DNA of 34,587 bases from Nitrospira sp. UBA5699 (GTDB lineage: Bacteria > Nitrospirota > Nitrospiria > Nitrospirales > Nitrospiraceae). The notes under the pieces are model-generated. The model did not search any database, was not told the DNA's origin, and saw only the letters and a program-made list of their open reading frames with translations. Location of the stretch: positions 10,275-44,861 of the forward strand of contig DIHJ01000039.1 of the NCBI GenBank assembly GCA_002420105.1, written 5' to 3'. Shown here one piece after another: positions 24,165 to 31,915 of the stretch. Made by a program: the position numbers and the translations under genes. The first letter of the stretch is position 1; the number at the start of each line of letters is the position of its first letter.

Positions 24165-24803
24165 ATGAAATCCTGCGCGCAGTGCCAGCAACAAAATCAG
24201 GACGACGCCAGATTCTGCTACCAATGCGGGACCGATCTGGCGGCCCCGGCGGAGTCGCCGGCGGTCACTTCCTTCGCCGGAGCAAGCCAAACGGACAACG
24301 AACTCTGGCGCGCCTTTATCGGCCCGAATGCGGACCGCTACCTGGAACAATTCACGAAATTCGGCACCGACCAATCCCCGAAATTCGCGCTGACCTGGAA
24401 CTGGCCGGCCTTCCTCTTCATTTCCTTTCTCTGGTTCCTGTATCGGAAGATGTACCTCTATGCGGCCGTCTATGCGATCGGACCGATGATCTCCACGTAC
24501 CTCACCGGCGACATGTCGAGCGGCATCGTCTGGAGCGTCGTGGCCGGCGCAACGGCCAACTACGTTTACTACTGGCACTGTCGGGAACAGATCGGCGCCA
24601 TCAAGCAGCAGACGTGGAACGACCGGGCGAAACAGGATGCCACGATCAAAGAGGCCGGCGGAGTCCAGCCCTATGTCATTTGGGTGGGCGTGGTCTTCTA
24701 CGTTCTGTTTTCGATTACGATGTTCAAGATGATTCAGGAAGGAGCGCTCGATCCGGAGAACTTGCCGAAGAAACCGGCCAAGCCCGCCGCCACGACGACG
24801 TAA
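24165..24803 (+). CDS. Zinc-ribbon DUF2628-type membrane protein
   Basis: A 212-residue protein. The N-terminus is a zinc ribbon with Cys4, Cys7, Cys18 and Cys21 (SCAQCQ and FCYQCG), followed by a Ser/Ala-rich linker and a DUF2628 region: ELWRAFIGPNADRYLEQF, then FALTWNWPAFLFISFLWFLYRKMY. I count three or four membrane helices (about 80-93, 97-113, 118-137, 170-187). The C-terminus is Pro/Lys/Thr-rich and probably cytoplasmic. No function is established for the family. The ATG at 24165 sits exactly at the zinc ribbon; the longer frame upstream is unstructured. TGTGATACT ends 9 nt upstream and could be an extended -10 for a leaderless message. It is divergent from argD and convergent with the next gene. 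Confidence 0.8.
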   Translation: MKSCAQCQQQNQDDARFCYQCGTDLAAPAESPAVTSFAGASQTDNELWRAFIGPNADRYLEQFTKFGTDQSPKFALTWNWPAFLFISFLWFLYRKMYLYAAVYAIGPMISTYLTGDMSSGIVWSVVAGATANYVYYWHCREQIGAIKQQTWNDRAKQDATIKEAGGVQPYVIWVGVVFYVLFSITMFKMIQEGALDPENLPKKPAKPAATTT

Positions 24804-24812
24804 CCGACGAAT

Positions 24813-25637
24813 TTATCTGGTCCGCTGCCAGTTGATCCAGCCCTGAAACCAGGCGAAATCCTGTTCGTACGCCGCGCCGCCTGAATCGGCCGTCTCCTGC
24901 TTCTGCTCGAGCTGCGTATAGGTCCGCGGCCAGTTTTTCTGCCACCAGGACTTGAGCTCGTCCGGACTGAAGGCCTGCCCGTTCTGGCTGAGAATGCCCG
25001 CGGCCATGCAGATGGGCGCGACCAGCGGCCAGTAGCGGTCCTTGCCCAGTCCCAAACTCCGGAAATGTTCGCGCAGGAGAAACACCACCCAGAGTTCGGC
25101 GCTGTGCTTCTTGTTGTGCTTGAACGGCTGCGTCTGCCTGAGCGGGACGGGATCGAAGGCCTTCACGATCGAGGTGTAGTCGGGCCCGCCGTAGGTGCCG
25201 GCGGCTTCCGCGATGCCTTCGACGATGCTGGACAGTTCGAGCTCGGCGACCGGCGAGGGAGTGCTGCTCCTGCCCGGCGGGGCGTCGGAGAGGGGCCCGG
25301 GCGTCGTGAGCAGTTCGATCAACGGTTTCAGCTCGCGCAGACGCGCAGCCGCCGCTTTCAGTATCTGCTCCGATTCGAGCCAGTAATCCGGATCGTTCTT
25401 CGTGAGCCGCTCGCGGCCCGGAGGCGGCAACACGGTCGGGACCCAGTAGCGCATCAGCACGAACAGGATGTAATCGACCTGTCCGCCGACCTGGGCGATC
25501 CGCTCGAGCTGCCCGTCGTTGCGCACCAGCTTGAAAAACGCCTGCGCGCGGTCGGCCACATGCAGACGGTCGCCCATCCCGACCCACCAGGCTTCCAGTG
25601 CCGGCCAATTGATCTCGGGCGGGAACGACGTCGTCAT
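24813..25637 (-). CDS. Uncharacterised protein (274 aa)
   Basis: A 274-residue soluble protein that I do not recognise. It begins MTTSFPPEINWPALEAWW, has a Leu/Arg-rich helical region (about 45-115), a Ser/Pro-rich linker (about 110-125), and a C-terminal part rich in Trp (SWWQKNWPRTYTQL, WFQGWINWQ). There is no signal peptide, membrane helix or known catalytic motif. The long upstream extension of this frame (another 202 codons) runs antisense to gpmA and is rejected. A candidate promoter lies just upstream, back to back with that of gpmA. Its 3' end is 9 bp from the convergent DUF2628-type gene. The codon pattern is GC-rich like that of its neighbours, so it is probably native. Confidence 0.7.
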   Translation of the reverse strand: MTTSFPPEINWPALEAWWVGMGDRLHVADRAQAFFKLVRNDGQLERIAQVGGQVDYILFVLMRYWVPTVLPPPGRERLTKNDPDYWLESEQILKAAAARLRELKPLIELLTTPGPLSDAPPGRSSTPSPVAELELSSIVEGIAEAAGTYGGPDYTSIVKAFDPVPLRQTQPFKHNKKHSAELWVVFLLREHFRSLGLGKDRYWPLVAPICMAAGILSQNGQAFSPDELKSWWQKNWPRTYTQLEQKQETADSGGAAYEQDFAWFQGWINWQRTR

Positions 25638-25675
25638 ACCGGCGCAGGGTCCTTCGTTGGGCCAAATCGAGCGGC

Positions 25676-25704
25676 ATGGTACTTCCGCAAGCCGGCGAAA
25701 GCAA
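25676..25704 (-). promoter_or_regulatory. Candidate promoter for the 24813-25637 gene
   Basis: On the minus strand TTGCTT is followed after 17 nt by TACCAT (4 of 6 matches). The -35 context GTTGCTTTC is the same as that upstream of argD. Confidence 0.35.
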
Positions 25705-25707
25705 CGC

Positions 25708-25735
25708 TTGACTTGGAGGGGCGATCGAGTATCCT
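25708..25735 (+). promoter_or_regulatory. Candidate promoter for gpmA
   Basis: TTGACT (5 of 6) is followed after 16 nt by TATCCT (4 of 6), giving a leader of about 37 nt that contains the GAGAGGAG ribosome site. Confidence 0.5.
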
Positions 25736-25778
25736 TGGACCTGGCTTCGGGCCGACCAACGAGCGAGAGGAGCGATCC

Positions 25779-26384
25779 ATGGGGCGATTGGTGCTGCTGC
25801 GTCACGGCGAGTCGCAATGGAACCTGGAGAACCGGTTTACCGGCTGGGTGGACGTCCCGCTGTCGCCGCGCGGAATTCAAGAGGCGAAGAATGCCGGCGA
25901 GAAGCTCCGCGGCTTCGCCTTCGATCGCGCCTTCACGTCCGTGTTGACCAGGGCGAACGAGACGCTGCGACTGGCCCTGGAAACCATCGGCCAATCGGGC
26001 ATCCCCGTCGAAAAAGACAAAGCGCTCAACGAACGCATGTACGGAGAGCTGCAGGGTCTGAACAAGGCGGAAACGGCCAAGAAGTACGGCGACGACCAGG
26101 TGAAGATCTGGAGGCGGAGTTACGACGTCCGGCCCCCGGGCGGAGAAAGCCTGAAGGACACGGCGGAACGCGTGTTGCCCTACTACGAACGGAAGATCAA
26201 GCCCTACGTCCTGAACGGCGAAACGATCCTGATCGCCGCGCACGGCAACAGTTTGCGCGCCCTGGTGATGGAGTTGGAACAGTTGTCGAAGGAGCAGGTG
26301 CTCGAACTGAACATACCGACCGGCGCGCCGCTGCTCTATGAGCTGGATCAGACCGGAAAGGTCTTACGCCACCGGTACCTGTAG
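25779..26384 (+). CDS. gpmA: 2,3-bisphosphoglycerate-dependent phosphoglycerate mutase
   Basis: A 201-residue histidine phosphatase superfamily enzyme interconverting 3- and 2-phosphoglycerate. The phospho-accepting His9 is in LLRHGESQWN, the catalytic Glu85 in LNERMYGELQG, and the second His155 in AAHGNSLRAL. NRFTGWVDVPLS (18-29) is specific to dPGM rather than to other family phosphatases. The protein is shorter than the E. coli enzyme (about 250), lacking part of the insertion between residues 110 and 140, as in many other bacterial short dPGMs. The ATG follows GAGAGGAG. It works in the same pathway stretch as the glycerate 2-kinase encoded at 8639. Confidence 0.93.
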   Translation: MGRLVLLRHGESQWNLENRFTGWVDVPLSPRGIQEAKNAGEKLRGFAFDRAFTSVLTRANETLRLALETIGQSGIPVEKDKALNERMYGELQGLNKAETAKKYGDDQVKIWRRSYDVRPPGGESLKDTAERVLPYYERKIKPYVLNGETILIAAHGNSLRALVMELEQLSKEQVLELNIPTGAPLLYELDQTGKVLRHRYL

Positions 26385-26397
26385 AGGCCGGTCCGCC

Positions 26398-26892
26398 TCA
26401 GCCGACATCCTCGAGTAGTTGCCCGTACGTGTCGACCGGCACGGAATCGATCAACAGCGTCAGGACCTGTCGCCGGTCCTCCTCGCCGACGGCGCGTTGC
26501 TCTTCCAGCCCGAGCCCGACTTCCGCGCTGAGCGCCAACGAGCTGACCCCTTCCTTCACCAGTCGTTCATAGCGCTGCCGGCGCTCGTTCCATTCCGTGA
26601 GAAAGGCCGTCCAGGCCGCCGGACCGACGGGATAGGTTGTTCCCCATCCCGTTTCCACCGCATGCAGGACCAGTTCGGATATCAGAGGGCGATACTTCGA
26701 GGGAATATGGGCTTCGATCGCGGCAAAGATCCAAAAGAGGTTGAGAAAGAGCAACTCCCGCGTGAAGACCTGCGCCCGTTCGGCGGTCGCGTCGATTCCG
26801 TACTCCTCCAAGTGGGACTCCGACACGCCCGTGGGCATTGCGGCGATCAACGCCTCCGCCGCTTCTTTTGGCGTCATTCCTTTTCCCGGCAT
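26398..26892 (-). CDS. Uncharacterised protein (164 aa)
   Basis: A 164-residue soluble, mostly helical protein that I do not recognise. It has an acidic N-terminus (TPKEAAEALIAAMPTG), a central helix with aromatic residues (LLFLNLFWIFAAIEAHIP), an ETGWGTTYPVGPAAWTAF segment, and an acidic C-terminus. It has no Cys and no metal or nucleotide motif. GAGGGG just before the ATG makes the start secure, and a good candidate promoter lies 30 bp upstream. It converges on gpmA with a 13-bp gap. Function unknown. Confidence 0.7.
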   Translation of the reverse strand: MPGKGMTPKEAAEALIAAMPTGVSESHLEEYGIDATAERAQVFTRELLFLNLFWIFAAIEAHIPSKYRPLISELVLHAVETGWGTTYPVGPAAWTAFLTEWNERRQRYERLVKEGVSSLALSAEVGLGLEEQRAVGEEDRRQVLTLLIDSVPVDTYGQLLEDVG

Positions 26893-26921
26893 CTTCCCCT
26901 CGTTTCTGTTGACGACGCGTG

Positions 26922-26950
26922 AGGATACCCCACGGCAGGCGGACGCTCAA
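26922..26950 (-). promoter_or_regulatory. Candidate promoter for the 26398-26892 gene
   Basis: On the minus strand TTGAGC is followed after 17 nt by TATCCT, four matches each; the same -10 hexamer as upstream of gpmA. Confidence 0.45.
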
Positions 26951-26955
26951 GCGGC

Positions 26956-26984
26956 TTGTCCATGCCGGTCTCATGTGCTAGCAT
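26956..26984 (+). promoter_or_regulatory. Candidate promoter for the outer-membrane protein gene, leaderless arrangement
   Basis: TTGTCC is followed after 17 nt by TAGCAT with a TG extension (TGCTAGCAT). The -10 ends only 6 nt before the ATG at 26991, so transcription would begin at or next to the start codon. Confidence 0.45.
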
Positions 26985-26990
26985 CCGGCC

Positions 26991-27557
26991 ATGAGTTTTC
27001 CCCGGGTCTTCGCGAGCTCCCTCCGAACCGTCTTCGCCGGTGTCGTCATCCTGCTGGCTGGTCTCCTGGCGAATGTCCCGTCGGTCGAGGCCGATGAGAA
27101 CCGCTGGGGATTCGGCAGCGACCTGGGCCTGACGACCGGCACCGTCAACGATACGGTGTTCACCCTGGGACTGAATCTCGATTATTATCTGGACCGGAAT
27201 TTCTCCCTCGGCCCGATGATGCAGATCAGTCCGATGGGCGACCTGTTTCAGTTCTCCTTCGCCGGCGTGGGCCGCTATCACTTCCGCTTGAATAACGGGA
27301 TCAACCTCGTGCCCTATACGGGGTTCGGCCTGACCCACGCGGATCTCGACCGGGGAACCGGTCCCGCCCGCATCGATCGCAACGACACGAGTTGGTTCAT
27401 TCCGATCGGCCTCGCGCTCGAATATCAGGTCGTGCACAACATGGCCCTGTCTTCGACGCTGCAGGTGAATCTGCACGATATCAATCTCTCCCCCTCGCTT
27501 CGGGAAAACGACCATACCAGCGTGACCCTGCTCTTCGGTTTTCGCTGGGGACCGTAG
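26991..27557 (+). CDS. Outer-membrane beta-barrel protein
   Basis: A 188-residue predicted outer-membrane protein. A long signal peptide (about 1-34, hydrophobic core VVILLAGLLANV, probable cleavage after VEA) is followed by alternating strands rich in Gly, aromatic and polar residues (WGFGSDLGLTTG, LGLNLDYYLDRNFSLGPM, VGRYHFRLNNGINLVPYTGFGL). It ends VTLLFGFRWGP, close to the C-terminal aromatic signal used by the Bam machinery. The size suits an eight-stranded OmpX/OmpW-like or OprF N-terminal-like barrel. No ligand can be inferred. No Shine-Dalgarno is visible and the promoter lies directly against the ATG. Confidence 0.8.
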   Translation: MSFPRVFASSLRTVFAGVVILLAGLLANVPSVEADENRWGFGSDLGLTTGTVNDTVFTLGLNLDYYLDRNFSLGPMMQISPMGDLFQFSFAGVGRYHFRLNNGINLVPYTGFGLTHADLDRGTGPARIDRNDTSWFIPIGLALEYQVVHNMALSSTLQVNLHDINLSPSLRENDHTSVTLLFGFRWGP

Positions 27558-27786
27558 CGGCTGAAGAGCGGCTCGCCCGCCTCGATCCCCGTCGGTTCAG
27601 ACCATCAAGGCACAGGGCATGATTCATCCAGAGGGCGGGCTCCTCCGTCGTGGCTTCGTTCCGAAATCCGGGACTGGCTGCGCGAATGCGCGCTCGCGAT
27701 TCCCCGCCAGAATTCAGGCGGTCAGGCGTTCCGCGTGTTGAGCTTCCCAATGCGGGTTGGAAATTAGGGGCGGAGGGAATAGGGCC

Positions 27787-28809
27787 TTACGCCGCCTTCG
27801 CCGGACGCCAGCGGAGACCCACGTTCAACAATTCCTGCAGCAGATCCTTGTAGGGATAATCGGCCTTCTCGGCGGAGTCGGCAAAGTCTTCGTTGTGGGC
27901 GATTTGCGGATTGGGATTGGCTTCGAGCACGTAGAGCTGCCCGCGCTCGTCCATGCGCAGGTCGATGCGCGCGTACCCGCTGAGTCCGAGGGCGCGGTAC
28001 ACCCGTTTCGCCAGATGCTGGATCTCGCCGGCCTTCCCCTCGGGAAGGTTCTTCGCTTCCTTGGAGGTAATGCCGTACTTGTCCTGATACTTGCGGCTCC
28101 ATTTCACCCGCTCGGTGGCGATCCTCCGGGCATCGTCCGGGAGCTTGTCCATTTTGAGCTCCCACACGGGGAGCACCTGCAGGTGGCCGTTGCCCAGGAT
28201 CCCGACGTAGAGCTCGCGCCCTTCGATATACCGCTCGACGAGCGCCCCGGTCCCGACGCTCTGGTGGATGAAGGCCACGCGCTCCTTCAATTTCTCGTCG
28301 TCCTCCACGATCGAAGCCTGCGAGATGCCGAGCGACGCTTCTTCCGACACGGATTTCACGATCAACGGGAACGCGAGCCGCCTGGGTCGCTTCACCGCCC
28401 GCCCTTGCGGCACCACCATGAACTCCGGGAACGGGATACGGTGAAAGGAGAAGAGTTTCTTCGACAACACCTTGTCGCGCGCCAGCATCAGCCCGCGGGG
28501 ATTGCAGCCGGTGTAGGGCATGCGCAGCAGCTCGAGATAGGACACGACGTTCTGATCGTAGACGGCGACGCCGTCGAACTCCTCGAGCAGATTGAACGCG
28601 ATATGCGGCTTCCACTCCTCGACCGCGGCCCTGATCACGCCGAGATCGCTCTTGACGCCGAGCGGCTTTACCTCGTGCCCGAGCTTCCGGAGCGTCGTCA
28701 CCACGTCGTATTCGGTCTTCCATTCGGCCCGCGACGGATCATGGCCGTTCAACGGCTCCGGCGGCACCAGGTCTTCGTGCATGAGGACGAGGACGCGCAT
28801 TCGTCTCAT
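27787..28809 (-). CDS. ATP-grasp ligase, D-alanine-D-alanine ligase-like
   Basis: A 340-residue ATP-grasp enzyme. It has a Rossmann-like N-terminal part (RVLVLMHEDLVPP, HIAFNLLEEFDG near 70), the CNPRGLMLARDKVLSKKLF segment that opens the ATP-grasp fold, IVKSVSEEASLGIS as the ATP-binding loop, GRELYVGILG, and the metal-binding YVLEANPNPQI near 305. This is the Ddl-like fold, but the real Ddl serine-loop signature is not seen and the gene is away from mur genes. It probably joins a carboxylate to an amine, substrate unknown. The ATG at 28809 overlaps the metallopeptidase stop (ATGA) and follows AAGGTGG, so both proteins are made together. A second ATG lies three codons on. Confidence 0.85.
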   Translation of the reverse strand: MRRMRVLVLMHEDLVPPEPLNGHDPSRAEWKTEYDVVTTLRKLGHEVKPLGVKSDLGVIRAAVEEWKPHIAFNLLEEFDGVAVYDQNVVSYLELLRMPYTGCNPRGLMLARDKVLSKKLFSFHRIPFPEFMVVPQGRAVKRPRRLAFPLIVKSVSEEASLGISQASIVEDDEKLKERVAFIHQSVGTGALVERYIEGRELYVGILGNGHLQVLPVWELKMDKLPDDARRIATERVKWSRKYQDKYGITSKEAKNLPEGKAGEIQHLAKRVYRALGLSGYARIDLRMDERGQLYVLEANPNPQIAHNEDFADSAEKADYPYKDLLQELLNVGLRWRPAKAA

Positions 28810-29867
28810 ACGGCCACCTTGTGACGCCCGCTGCGCAAATAGTTCATCGTATGAACCGTCAGGAGAATCGTGAAGTCCAGCTTCGCCTGCTCCTCCGGAA
28901 TCGGCAGGCGCAGCTCCAATTCGCGACAACGCCGGATCATGTCTTCGAGAACCTGGTCGATCGTGTACTGGTATTCGCCGGTCCAACTGGCCACCTTGCG
29001 GCGCACTTCGCGGCGAAACCGGTTGAGGAACGTCGCGGCGTTCATCTTGTCGGCGTGCGCCGGCGCATCCGAAAACAGACGCTTCAAGTCCGGATCGTAG
29101 AACGACGATCGGGCGATACCGTAATGGCTCCGTTTCCGTTCATAGTGTTCACGCAGGGTTCTCTTCAGCGAAGGCAACGGATCGACCTGTTCGCCCGTCG
29201 TGACCGCCGGAGTCGCGCCGGCCAAACTTCGCATGAGGCCGTCCATGTATTGGAGTTTTCTGAGGACCGGCCAGCCTTTATAGCGATCGGCCCACATCGA
29301 ATCGGGCGTCAGCCAGACGGCGAAGGTTTCGGCAAAGTCTTCATCGGGATGGCTCTGCGCGTACCAGACGTCGAGATGGCGGACGAAGCTCCGGCTGTAG
29401 GGCCTGGGCGTGTAATACTTCGGGTAGGGATCCGACGACCGGCCGAAAATGTGTCGCCGGCTCCGCAGGCGGCGAATGCGATAGGCGTTCTCGATCGCGT
29501 GCCCCGCTTCATGGCGGAGAATTCGCATGCACCACTCCGCGGTTCCGCCTTCGACTTCCAACATCTGGGCGAGTTCGAGCTTCACGAGACGCGGATGGGC
29601 GAGATAGAACGGAATCGCGATCCCCGGCACGCCGTCGGGGGTGAACCATTCGTTGGAGAGCCAGAAGTGCGGACGAAACCGTAAATTCTTCGCCTCGAGT
29701 TCGCGATACAACTGCTCGATATGTCCGGACAAGAAGGGGTTGTCGAGCGAGACGTTGAGCCGGCACATCGGAAGGTCCAACAGCTTCTCATCGGGCCACG
29801 TCACCCAGGCCGGTTCCGGACGGCTGGCTTCAGACGATATGCTCCCGCGCAGACTCGCTCGTGACAT
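28806..29867 (-). CDS. Putative zinc-binding metallopeptidase
   Basis: A 353-residue cytoplasmic protein with a zincin motif RHEAGHAIENAY (His119, Glu120, His123) and a likely third ligand, Glu180, in DEDFAETFAVWL, where the D-x-x-E spacing is typical of putative zinc-binding peptidases of unknown substrate. The N-terminus is charged without a signal peptide; PHFWLSNEWFTPDGVPGIAIPF precedes the active site as a likely edge strand region. The C-terminal third is basic and helical. The ATG at 29867 has GGAAGG upstream; longer frames read into the leader. The overlap with the ATP-grasp gene makes a two-gene operon, suggesting that a peptide or amino-acid conjugate is made by one protein and trimmed by the other, which is inference. 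Confidence 0.8.
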   Translation of the reverse strand: MSRASLRGSISSEASRPEPAWVTWPDEKLLDLPMCRLNVSLDNPFLSGHIEQLYRELEAKNLRFRPHFWLSNEWFTPDGVPGIAIPFYLAHPRLVKLELAQMLEVEGGTAEWCMRILRHEAGHAIENAYRIRRLRSRRHIFGRSSDPYPKYYTPRPYSRSFVRHLDVWYAQSHPDEDFAETFAVWLTPDSMWADRYKGWPVLRKLQYMDGLMRSLAGATPAVTTGEQVDPLPSLKRTLREHYERKRSHYGIARSSFYDPDLKRLFSDAPAHADKMNAATFLNRFRREVRRKVASWTGEYQYTIDQVLEDMIRRCRELELRLPIPEEQAKLDFTILLTVHTMNYLRSGRHKVAV

Positions 29868-29900
29868 GGGACCTTCCGACTCATTGCTATCCCATAGAAA

Positions 29901-29909
29901 AATATAGCA
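29901..29909 (-). promoter_or_regulatory. Candidate extended -10 promoter for the metallopeptidase/ATP-grasp operon
   Basis: On the minus strand TGCTATATT forms an extended -10 (TATATT, 5 of 6), about 33 nt before the start codon, with no clear -35. Confidence 0.35.
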
Positions 29910-30038
29910 GGTCCCGGCGGCTCGTCCTGTCGGATACGGTATCGACGGCAGCCCGGGCCGAAAAGTCGGAGAAAAATTGTCCGTCCCGTCCAAGAATGAA
30001 CCGGCTGACCGCTTGCTGACCGTTTTCGGGGGGATGTC

Positions 30039-30530
30039 CTAGCGGAGCAACGGCAGACGCGCGATCAGCAGGGGCGTCGCGTCCCAGATTCTGTCGATCA
30101 CGGACCAGACGTAGTCGCGCGCTTTATCGAGGTCCTGCTCCCAATCCGGCATCACTTCGTGCACGTCCTGGATGGGTTCGTCCCGGTCGAAACACGCCTG
30201 ATTGAACAGGGGGACGTCGCGCCCGAACCGTTCGCGGATGAACTCCTGGTGGTTGCGCCCCATGGCGATCACGAGATCCGCCGCCTCGATGATGTCGTGA
30301 GTCAACTGCCGTTGGACGTGGGCTGAGGGGTCCGCACCCTTCATACACAGTCGGGTCCGTACCCAGCTGTGAACGGACTGGGGCTTGGCATCAATGCCGG
30401 CAGAGCCGACGATGCCGGGAGATTGGGCGCCGAGCATCGCTTTGAGGGCATGCTCCGCCGCCAGGCTCCTGAAGACATTCCCCGTGCAGACGAAGAGGAT
30501 CGATTGAATCGGCTCGCGAGAGGACTTCAC
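30039..30530 (-). CDS. Low-molecular-weight protein tyrosine phosphatase family protein
   Basis: A 163-residue LMW-PTP/arsenate reductase-type phosphatase. The P-loop is CTGNVFRS with nucleophile Cys15 and Arg21; the usual CTGN(I/L)CRS cysteine is replaced by Phe. A general-acid Asp is expected in the C-terminal region IQDVHEVMPDWE, where the usual DP dipeptide is changed, so activity could be altered. The GTG start at 30530 is preceded by AGGTGGGAC. It could be a regulatory phosphatase or an arsenate reductase relative; context does not help, since the neighbour ttcA is divergent. Confidence 0.83.
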   Translation of the reverse strand: MKSSREPIQSILFVCTGNVFRSLAAEHALKAMLGAQSPGIVGSAGIDAKPQSVHSWVRTRLCMKGADPSAHVQRQLTHDIIEAADLVIAMGRNHQEFIRERFGRDVPLFNQACFDRDEPIQDVHEVMPDWEQDLDKARDYVWSVIDRIWDATPLLIARLPLLR

Positions 30531-30560
30531 GGTCCCACCTGATGCTCGTTGCGCTGAGGA

Positions 30561-30590
30561 TCGACAGCCGATCGAGTCAGCAAGTACAAT
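30561..30590 (+). promoter_or_regulatory. Candidate promoter for ttcA, leaderless arrangement
   Basis: TCGACA (5 of 6) is followed after 18 nt by TACAAT (5 of 6). The -10 ends 8 nt before the ATG at 30599, so the transcript would start within 1-2 nt of the start codon. Confidence 0.5.
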
Positions 30591-30598
30591 ACCGGCCT

Positions 30599-31471
30599 AT
30601 GTCGCGGACGACCAGTCAACGCCCTCCGCTCCCAAAACTTGACGAAGCGACGGAACAGTTGCAGACGCGACTGCTGCGTCAGGTCGGGCAAACGATCGGC
30701 GACTACAACCTGATCGAACCGGGCGACAAAGTCATGGTCTGCCTCTCCGGCGGAAAGGACAGTTACGGACTGCTCGACTTGTTGCTCGTCTTGCAGCGCC
30801 GCGCGCCGATTCACTTCGATCTGGTGGCGGTCAATCTCGACCAGAAACAGCCCGGCTTCCCGGCCCACGTCCTGCCCGAGTATCTCACCTCGGTCGGCAT
30901 TCCCTACCACATCGAAGAACGGGATACCTATTCGATCGTCAAGCGACTGATTCCCGACGGACAGACGACCTGCTCCCTCTGTTCCCGGCTTAGGCGCGGA
31001 CACCTCTATCGCGTCGCCGCGGAGCTCGGCGCGACAAAAATCGCGCTCGGCCACCACCGGGACGATATCATCGAAACACTCCTCCTGAATCTCTTGTTTA
31101 CCGGAAAACTCAAAACCATGCCGCCGAAACTGCGGTCGAAGAACGGCCGGCATCTGGTCATCCGCCCCCTGGCGGCCGTGCGCGAAGCCGACTTAGCCCG
31201 CTATGCGGATCGGCGCGCCTTTCCCATCATCCCCTGCGACCTCTGCGGTTCACAAGAGGATCTCAAACGGAAACAGGCCAAGGAATTCCTGCGCGAGTGG
31301 GAACGTCGCGCCCCTGGTTGCGCCGACAGCATGTTTGCGGCGCTCTCCAATGTGGCGCCTTCACTTCTCCTGGACAAACGGCTGTTCGATTTTTCGTCCT
31401 TGCGGTCCGCCGACGGGGCCGAAGGCGAAGAGGATGCCTGGCTCGACCAGCACGATACGGGGCCGGCGTAG
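30599..31471 (+). CDS. ttcA: tRNA 2-thiocytidine(32) synthetase TtcA-type protein
   Basis: A 290-residue PP-loop ATPase that thiolates cytidine 32 of some tRNAs using a [4Fe-4S] cluster. It has VCLSGGKDSYGLL (PP-loop at 50-55), Cys125/Cys128 in TTCSLCSRLRRG, GHHRDDIIETLLLN (151-164), and a further Cys213/Cys216 pair in IPCDLCGSQ supplying the third cluster ligand. The region VAVNLDQKQPGFP is typical. I chose the ATG at 30599 because the promoter ends just before it; an in-frame ATG at 30542 lies upstream of the -35 element. The C-terminal 35 residues after the conserved SLLLDKRLFDF are acidic and variable. A membrane-anchored protein gene follows after 10 bp. Confidence 0.92.
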   Translation: MSRTTSQRPPLPKLDEATEQLQTRLLRQVGQTIGDYNLIEPGDKVMVCLSGGKDSYGLLDLLLVLQRRAPIHFDLVAVNLDQKQPGFPAHVLPEYLTSVGIPYHIEERDTYSIVKRLIPDGQTTCSLCSRLRRGHLYRVAAELGATKIALGHHRDDIIETLLLNLLFTGKLKTMPPKLRSKNGRHLVIRPLAAVREADLARYADRRAFPIIPCDLCGSQEDLKRKQAKEFLREWERRAPGCADSMFAALSNVAPSLLLDKRLFDFSSLRSADGAEGEEDAWLDQHDTGPA

Positions 31472-31481
31472 CGACTCATCC

Positions 31482-31910
31482 ATGTCTTCGATTCAGGAAG
31501 ATCGTCCGGATACGGGGCCGCCGCTCTGGTCAATCGGCTTTGCGGCGGCCTTCATGCTGCTTGTGCCGGCGATTCTCTATTCCATCGCGCCTCCCGGTCC
31601 CATCAGAGAGGGGGATACGGTGTTCGCGCAGGGAGCCGCGAAAGTCCCGCTGGCTCATCCGCTCCTCTACGAGAGCGCCGGGTTTGAAGGCACCTGCCTG
31701 CTCGACCCCCATGACCCGTTGATGGTTATGCAGCGACCGGCGGACAGGGCGGACGGATTAATCTTTGCGAAAGTCCAGGGTAAGACGACCCTGGAATGGC
31801 CCTTCTGCCCTCCCCAGGCAGAGGTGCTTCTTGCACAACATCAAATCGCACAGAAGATAGACATCGTGTCCGAAGCCAGGAAGAACCTGTCGGAATGGTG
31901 GAGTAGGTAG
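31482..31910 (+). CDS. Uncharacterised single-pass membrane protein (142 aa)
   Basis: A 142-residue protein that I do not recognise. It has one membrane helix (about 16-36, SIGFAAAFMLLVPAILYSI) with a short cytoplasmic N-terminus, so the remaining 105 residues are probably periplasmic. This part has two cysteines (Cys72, Cys109) that could form a disulfide. It starts 10 bp after ttcA and is likely co-transcribed. It converges with msrA with only 5 bp between stops. No ribosome site is obvious, which suits coupling to ttcA. Function unknown. Confidence 0.65.
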   Translation: MSSIQEDRPDTGPPLWSIGFAAAFMLLVPAILYSIAPPGPIREGDTVFAQGAAKVPLAHPLLYESAGFEGTCLLDPHDPLMVMQRPADRADGLIFAKVQGKTTLEWPFCPPQAEVLLAQHQIAQKIDIVSEARKNLSEWWSR

Positions 31911-31915
31911 AGCCT

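Noticed and set aside
24021..24578. N-terminal extension of argD by 186 codons
   Set aside because: It would run through the divergent DUF2628-type gene; a good ribosome site precedes the internal ATG at 24020.
25638..26243. 202-codon N-terminal extension of the 24813 gene
   Set aside because: It is antisense to gpmA, and the internal ATG at 25637 has its own upstream promoter.
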